From Tetranychus cinnabarinus (Eukaryota > Arthropoda > Arachnida > Trombidiformes > Tetranychidae), in NCBI GenBank assembly GCA_022266195.1, contig WHVY01000004.1, forward strand, positions 7,395,501 through 7,459,500: a stretch of DNA of 64,000 bases, read 5' to 3'. A program made the translations under genes and the position numbers. This document shows, in pieces, positions 56,801-64,000 of the stretch. The notes below the pieces were generated by a model. That model did not search any database and was not told the origin of the DNA. It saw only the letters and a list, made by a program, of their open reading frames with translations. Every line of letters begins with the position of its first letter. Within the stretch, counting starts at the first letter, position 1.

Positions 56801-57456
56801 AGCTGGTAGAGAACAAGTAAATAAAATTACAGTTGAAAGTTTAAAAAAAGACAACAAAATGACAACAATTAAACACTGAAAAAGATGAAATAACAATAAA
56901 AATTATTTTTAAAGAAAGAGAAAGTCAATGAAAAATCATCAGCTGTATCAAATCGCACACATCTCCCAATAGATGGAGCTTAGTCTTTTCTCCGAAACCG
57001 TTGCCGTAAAATGCCGATGATGCCGATGAAGCTGGATGAAGAGGATGATAATAATGATGATAATGACGATAATGCCTGTTATTACGGGGAAGACGGGAAA
57101 GCTATTAGTAGGAGTTTCCAAGGAGGAGTCAAACCTTAAGCGTTGAGAAAAGTTTTCAACTTATTTTTTTCATCAACTTCTCTAGAAGCAAACTTTTCTT
57201 CATGTGATTAGTTAACTGTTCAAGCTTATATGTTGAGGTGAAATTTAAGCAATCTTGTAACCTGGTTTTATCCCTAAAACGGAGTCACAAATTTTTCTAC
57301 CTTAATCTTAAATCTGACCCTTTACACCATCTAATTGACCAATTTTTGGCCTTCTTTTCAATTTATTTCCTCTACTATTTTTGATACTCGTTTGTTTTTC
57401 ATTTCCCAATTTTTTGTTTACACCTTTACACCGTGAAGTGGTTTAAGTGAAATGCA
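56801..57456. other. Divergent region, COQ3 (minus) and dysfusion (plus)
   Basis: Contains GATGAT/GATAATGAT simple repeat from about 57012 to 57075 and T-rich leader sequence before the dysfusion ATG. An ATG at 57452 is out of frame with the chosen dysfusion start at 57457 and would act as a short upstream start if transcribed. Confidence 0.55.
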
Positions 57457-60400
57457 ATGTATACCTGCGATGCAAGCAAATCTACTAAAGGAGCTTCCAA
57501 ACAGAGACGGGACTCCATTAATGCCGAAATTGCCAATCTTCGTGATTTACTGCCATTGCCATCATCAACTCGACAACGTTTATCCCAATTACAATTAATG
57601 GCATTGGTTTGTGTTTATGTAAGGAAATCAAATTACTTTCAAAATGGTAAGTAAACCCTAGTTTCACCCTTTCTCACCATTAGGCCTAACACTGTTAATA
57701 TCATCTCTAAACCATTCAATTAGCAATTATCGATGATTAGACTATTAATTTAACACATTAATAGTGTTCAATCAATTGTTGTTGATATAAATTTCAACAA
57801 ATCTCTGTCAGTTAAATTCAACAAGTGATCATTTGTATATAAACTTACAAGTGACTTGTTGTCACATTTTCACCCATTTATAAATTGATTGTTGCATTAA
57901 ATTTGATTTTGCGGTGAAATGGATTAATGTTGTAAAAGCGTAGGAAGGAATCGTAATGATAATATTTGATAAATGATAAATATTGCCCATTGACTTTGAG
58001 CACAATCAAGAACAGTTGGTGGCATTTGAATGCAATTGCATTGTTAATGGAATCGTTTGAATACATAAGAGTTAGGAATAAAAAAGAGAGACCAATTAAC
58101 AATGATGAAGATATGATGTTAAGTGGTTTACTAGAAGAGAGATGAGGATGAAAATGATGATGAAAACCAAGACATGTCAATCAATGTTTAAGGTAATTAA
58201 ATTAATATCATTGTTATCATTATTGTTCAATGACAGCTCCAAACTAACCGTTTAAAAGACAACACAAAAAAGCTGATGAATCTTATGTTACCTTTTTGCT
58301 GAACCTGAGAAAATATGAATAACATTCAACATGAGAAAAGTGTTTTGTTTAAAAGTACCTTCAAGAGTTGATGAAGATAGTGTTGATGAAGATGAAGACG
58401 AAAGATATTCAAAAAAAAAGTTATGAAAAAAAGTTCATTGAGTGGTTACACAAAGAGCAAGAATTGTTGATCTGATTCGAATTGACATATTCAGAGTTCC
58501 CACAATAATCAATTCTGTTCACACAGCACAACAGGTGATCCTCTTATCATCATTTAATTTCTCCTCCTTCATCCCATCATTAGAATAATTTTTAATGAAA
58601 AAAATTCCAGACTCCAGAAAATTGAAAAATTCAATTTCCTAGACAAGACCAATAATGTTGAGCAAAATTTGCCAAAAAAAAACAAAACGGAAAGAGGAGG
58701 AGGACAATGATGATAATGATGAATAAGATGAGGATGAAAATTGGATCAAAATTTGTGATTAATTTTGTAGTTTCATTTTCATATAAAATTTAATGGTAAA
58801 TTGGTTAACCTGTCTCCTCCTTCTGGAATCAAGCTCTTGATGATTATCATGTTCATTGAACAATATGTTGATCATCATTTTGAACCTACCAAACGCCCTC
58901 TAATACACCAAATAGGTTGATATTTCAACCGTTTATAGTTGCTGTAACATTTAACCTGAAAGGTAAACCTGTAATTAGTTGGTCACTAGTCACTTGGAAC
59001 CCTCTAATTAAAGTTAAATTAACTGATAGAATGGACTAAGTTTACAGAGATTGAATCAAGGTTGATGATCATCCGATAATCATTAAGCAAAAGATGAACA
59101 TTTTCTCAATATTTTTCATTTCATTGTTTCCCATTTTATATGAAACTGATTCTTGAGTCAATACCACACATAAGACCACATCAAGTACCACAGGAATACA
59201 TCCTCTAAACCTCATCCCCATCAACATCATCTTTTCACATTTACCTATTAGAATGCGTGAGAATAATGAAATACAGTTTAAGACAAAATAAACATGCATT
59301 TATGGGATGATCGAGACTCTTGCTCAAGGCAAGACATTTGTCTTCAATGTTTACCTCCTCCTCATCATCCAATCTAAAACCATTTGCCATCATCTTCATC
59401 AACATCATCATCATGTCCATTAATGCAATAATCAAAAATATGTGAATCAATTATCCAATCATTTGAATGGCAAATTTTGGTCCATCTTGTAAATCACTTC
59501 AATCAAAGCTCAACATTGAATTTACCATTTTTAATTGTCTCAAACTATATTACTGATTAACATCATTTTTACATGATAAATTCAGTTAAAACCCGCATTT
59601 CTTGATAATCACTTTTCTGTGGTTAGTTTACAATTTACATAATTACAGGTTCAATGCAACATTGAAATGTTATTTATCACTTTAAACCATCTTAATGATA
59701 TACATTAGTAAATCAAACAAGAAAAATATCCAATTGTGAATAATTAATTTGATAATTTGATTGCATTTTGAATTGCTTTAAATTGCATTTGTTTATCGAT
59801 ATGAAAAGTTGCTCTTTATTGTTCCCATGAACATTCAATGTTTATGTTTACTTATTCACTTGACTAATCAATTTTTAGATTTGATTGCATTTAGTAAATC
59901 ATTGGATTAATCGACAGTTGAAACAAAAGTAAAATTGATTGATTAATGAGTTTGTTTCAATTGTTGAATGAAAAGTGAGAAAACCCTTTTCATTGGAAAC
60001 CAATTCAATGAACTGATTCACTTTAAAGTTGATCAATATTTACTTAACCAGTTATTTTCATCCACTCAATCAAATTGCCAATGATAATCAATATTGATAT
60101 TTTTATTGTAATATCAAGTTAGTCAAACAAAAGATATTAACAATAATAGCCATTGAATGAACAATTGAAAACTTTTTTCATCCCTTAAACGATAACAAAA
60201 TTTTCACAACTCGACGAAATCGATACAAAAAAACGATTTCAATATTTCCCATTCTTAATTGACACACAATTAACTTTTAATTTTATCCTTTCACAGCTTT
60301 TCGCAAACACGAGATTTCGCCCGAAATTCCGATTCCTCACTTAGGATTTTCAAAGGTAAGTAAACCTTAAAGTAAACCTTAAAGAAACTGGAAAACTTGA

Positions 60401-62826
60401 AAAAAATGAAATCTTTGTAAATCTGTTTAATGTGATCAGTTTACCGTTAAAACGCTTATAAATCTGTAGTTACTGCATTTCACTGGTCAATCAAAGGTAT
60501 TGATCTAAACTTGTAATTATTGTCCTACCTTTTAATTGTAGTTTTTGGTTACTATTCAACACAAGTTAACCACAGTATAAATGACTAGGTAGGTTTGCTG
60601 CTGTTTGTTACCTTTCCAACTCCTAATGGAAACTTTCATCATTACAATCTTAGTGAACCTTCAAAAGGTTCAAAATGAGGTAAAAGAGCTGAAAAAAAGC
60701 AAGACTAGGCAAACGAAGGCAAAAATGGATGGATACTTCATTTGTGAAACATTTAGTGGATTCACTTGAAAACATTGTTCAAAGTGAAACACAATTAGCT
60801 GTCTAAATCTCTTGTATGTTATTAATTGGAAGCCCTATGGTTACATCCTCCCATAACCTCTCCACCCTCTCTTCTTGCCTTCAAGTAACAAAACAGTTTC
60901 CCCTCTCATCCTCATCTTCATCATTATACTCCTGATGATCGTTTTTTTATCTAAACTCATCTTCTTCTCTCTTCGCACTCTAAATCACTGAGAGAAGCAG
61001 CAAAGTGATTGTCAATCATAGCCAAAGCAAAACACAATTCAGAACATGATGAGTCTTCATAAATTCACTTACCTTCAGCTCATCATCATAATCATCCAAT
61101 CTTGTATCTATAAGCTACAGAGTTCAGGACAAAAAAAACAAGAAACAAATGAAAAAAAATGTAAAACAAATTGTTGTTTCATATTGCGCCTTCGTTAGGC
61201 CTTCAAAAGGCCAAAATTATCATTGGTGTTACCATTGCCAATCCATTTTCCTTGTGTGTGATTGTAATTGTAATTGTATCGTAAGACAACCAGAGAAGTG
61301 AATAGTTCACTTAATTTACCTTTCTTCTTGATTAGGAGATCCTCAAGGCAAAATCATAAACTCTCTTGTTTGTTTCATCCTCTATCTTCATCATCAGTAC
61401 AACATACCTGATTAGCCCTACGGCAACATTGAGATGATCAAATTTAATGTAAAAACCAAAACTACAAGAATGGTGAACAAGAAGAAAAATGGAAATGAAG
61501 AGAAGAGAAGAAGAAAAAAAAGTAAAAGTTATTTCTTTTCTTCTTCTCTTTTAAGGTAAAACTTAAATTCTGTGTGATTGTAGGGCAACAATTCTCATAA
61601 ATGATATCAATAACGATAATAGTTTTAATAGTTAATTTACGGAAAGTTAATCACGAACCTGTGAACCTTCATTCCATCGCAAATATCCAGCGTTCCGGTT
61701 TGCTTTGACCATTAAGCTAATGATAAATGAAACCAAATTGTCATTGAAATTATATTTACCAATTGCTCTTCATATTGTACAAAAGTTCAATTGTTACATT
61801 CATTGTTTCAAGGTAATTCATTGTAGTTTTTCCTGTTAATTTGATTAAATGAATAATGTAATCAATAACAAGATTAATGATTTTAATGATAATTGATGAA
61901 GCTACAGCTGTTTCAATCACAAATTGTGTTTTAAATTGTAAGGAAAGTAAATGCAAAAAAAGTGCGAAAAAAGTTTGTTAAGTTTAACCAAAAACTGAAA
62001 TAGTTTGGCAAAATTGAATATCAATACTGATAAATGATGTTTGATTGCGCTTTGTATCATTAACCAGGTAACTTCATGATGAGCATTACTAACGTGACTT
62101 AATATTCATTAAAGCGTATCCTTTGATTAAAACTTTTAATTCCAATTAGCTAAATGAAGAAGAAGAAAATTCGTTTCTTGTTTTTTCTTCTCTTCTCAAA
62201 CAGGTAAAGCTGAGGATGAACAGAAGCTTCAGTATAGTCTTTGTATGCAAGTTTAAAACAATAATGAGTGAACAGGTGAATATAAGTACAGGTGAAACAG
62301 ACACAAAAAGAATTGAGAAAATGGTGAAAAAATTGAAGAGAAACAAAAAATTAGAAAAACAAAAAGTTCCATCAACATTCAGAAGCTCAGGGTTAAATGG
62401 AAAGTTGAATTTGCGCCATTTCATCGCCATCATTTCCAGGATAATTCAACTGTTCACCTTGTAATGAACAATTCATTGATAGTAATGAATAAAAGTGTTA
62501 AACTTATTGATTTGGCAAAAAAGGTTTTCCAGCATTTCTCCAAACCCTGAAGCTCAATTTATATCTATTAATGATTGAAACACTTTATTGTTAATATCAT
62601 TGTCCATCAATATATTATCAATTAACTTTATCACGTTCAATTGAACAATAACAAAATATCAATTTCAAGTTTTCCTGCGATTCTGATGAAGGATAACATT
62701 TTGAATATTAATTTTAATTGTTTTTTATCATTTCAGGCTCTCAGTGGATTCTTAATGATGATGACACAAAATGGTAAATTATTGTACATATCTGATAATG
62801 CTGCTGAATACCTTGGACATTCAATG
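57457..62826 (+). CDS. dysf: dysfusion-type bHLH-PAS transcription factor (NPAS4-related), first three exons
   Basis: Transcription factor that dimerises with ARNT/Tango; in Drosophila, dysfusion controls tracheal fusion and leg joint formation. Exons 57457-57646, 60297-60355 and 62737-62826 join in consistent phase (AAATG|GTAAGT, TTCACAG|CTTT, AAAG|GTAAGT, TTTCAG|GCTC, CAATG|GTAATT). Exon 1 is the bHLH: KGASKQRRDSINAEIANLRD basic/helix 1, then LPLPSSTRQRLSQLQLMAL and VCVYVRKSNYFQ. The KGASK basic region is the mark of the NPAS4/dysfusion group. Exon 2 encodes the linker AFRKHEISPEIPIPHLGFSK. Exon 3 opens PAS-A with ALSGFLMMMTQNGKLLYISD and NAAEYLGHSM. Introns of about 2.65 and 2.38 kb show no other gene. 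The rest of PAS-A, PAS-B and the C-terminus lie beyond the window; no further exon was found before 64000. Confidence 0.88.
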
Positions 62827-64000
62827 GTAATTATATTTTAAATTGTTTTTTTTCACTCAACATTAGTTTCAATCATTTGGTTATTGATTAACTAAAGTGA
62901 TGAAAACATGAAAACCTTTTTGATTACATTTAATTGGATCACCATTTTGGTGAATGGTTTTGGCTTCAACATTTATCAATCAGATGAAATAAAAGGTTGA
63001 AATTATCAAAATATTTGATTCTTAATTTAACTTGAAGCAATTTAGTTACAATTATCATCATCTACAACATTTTAACTGACTTTAATCACGAAATTAGATT
63101 TGTTTTGTTGAAAAGAAACGAGAAGAGAAGTAAAAAATGTTTAAAAATGATGAAAACATGAAGATACGTTTCACTTGATTTGTGAGTTTTTGTTCAAGTT
63201 CATTCAGAGTTTTCAAGTTAAACAAAAATCTTTTCATCTTCAGTGTTTTATCGTTAAGATCAAAGATGATGGAATGCGTTGGAAGGTGTTGATCAAGTTC
63301 AAAATTTCATCCAATGAGAGTAGAAATGAATTGATGAGAAGTAAAAAAATGTAAAGTAAATGGAACGTCTATCAGGATAAAATCAATTTTCAGCGAAAAT
63401 CGAATCAAACTTTCCTTCTTTATCGTCCCAATGAATATCATTGAACTTGAGAATTGAAATGAATTTAGAAAAAGTTGTTTAAACATTTCCATGATTGGTG
63501 CAACTTCATATTGATCAGATTTCCCTGATAATGGAATGTGAAATTTTTCCCTTTTTCTTTGATGAACAAAAAAGCGAAAGTAAACATTGAGTTGAACCGG
63601 AATCAGTTTTGTAATTTATTCAATAATGTTAATCCATTGGAGGATGATGATCATGATCATCAGTCTTTATCATCATCATGTTTTCATCATCGTACTCTCT
63701 CTCTTTTCCCTCTTCATTCATACAACCTGAATGAACCCGGATCTAGAGTGGGGTGAGAGTGGAGGGTGGTTCTCCCTCCCTTCTCTCTCTTAATTTTTGA
63801 GTTTGTTAAATTTACTAACTGATGAAATGGAAACCTCAGAAAAAAAGTGAACATTTTTCCTCTCAAATAAACAGAGAGTCAATTTAATGTATTAACCCTG
63901 AGGCTTGTATCTTGTAAGTAAACCATCGTCTTTGTCTGTACGTTTCACACTCAATCTTGATAGGATCAATGATACAACACAGTGAGCATCAATCCTTGTC
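62827..64000 (+). other. Start of third dysfusion intron, to window edge
   Basis: Follows the donor ATG|GTAATT at 62827. I searched it for the continuation of PAS-A and found none. Open frames inside are low complexity (for example His/Ser-rich translation of CATCAT repeats near 63640-63690). The intron continues beyond the window. Confidence 0.6.

Noticed and set aside
62216..62464. 82-codon ORF with true ATG in a dysfusion intron
   Set aside because: Lys/Arg-rich low complexity, no domain, and it does not fit the bHLH-PAS sequence or phase.
1..64000. CRISPR arrays, operons, ribosome binding sites
   Set aside because: The sequence is eukaryotic with spliced genes; the only regularly spaced repeats are the 97-bp satellite, which lacks unique spacers.

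Overview
The window is AT-rich eukaryotic nuclear DNA, read as arthropod, possibly a mite of the spider-mite type. Genes are interrupted by introns with GT..AG borders, many are short and packed at a few kb each, and the gene set is metazoan. The best taxonomic clue is the gene at 57457-62826, whose bHLH and PAS segments match arthropod dysfusion. The mite assignment is an impression from compactness, base composition and MFSD4-type transporter duplication; no sequence here proves it.

Left third (1-18034, minus strand): a KLHL2/3 (kelch) Cullin-3 adaptor cut by the window edge, then one ARHGEF10-type RhoGEF gene whose DH-PH exon (16669-18034) and beta-propeller exon (2386-4667) are separated by a 12-kb intron with no gene in it. 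Immediately 5' of that gene, in divergent orientation, sits a largely intact non-LTR retrotransposon (18561 to about 24866). It carries two related gag-like ORFs followed by an endonuclease-reverse transcriptase ORF, an arrangement I do not recognise from standard LINEs.

Middle (25320-45230): a small secreted proline-rich protein (minus) with a foldback element in its intron; a cytosolic CAP-domain (GAPR-1-like) gene; an NTE/PNPLA6-type patatin phospholipase that has lost all cyclic-nucleotide-binding domains; a ZnT1/ZnT10-type transporter lacking the usual metal-site residues; and two MFSD4/NaGLT1-like sugar transporters, the second with a one-base frameshift. The spaces between them hold foldback (MITE-like) elements and a 1.5-kb inverted repeat with dispersed partial copies.

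Right third (45790-64000): two eIF5B genes. The second (49895-52809) is complete. The first (45790-47577) is a rearranged copy: the N-terminal lysine/glutamate-rich block has moved behind the GTPase domain, domains II-IV are missing, and the last ~25 residues are read from a 97-bp satellite array that starts inside the gene. Then come an SLC9B/NHA sodium-proton antiporter, COQ3 (ubiquinone O-methyltransferase, minus), and the first three coding exons of dysfusion, which runs off the right edge.

No operon-like functional grouping is seen. The recurring theme is duplication and rearrangement: paired gag ORFs, paired MFS genes with mosaic identity, paired eIF5B genes, and several palindromic repeats. 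Exon borders were placed by hand from splice motifs, reading phase and family similarity. No alignment or database search was run, and all identity statements are by eye.
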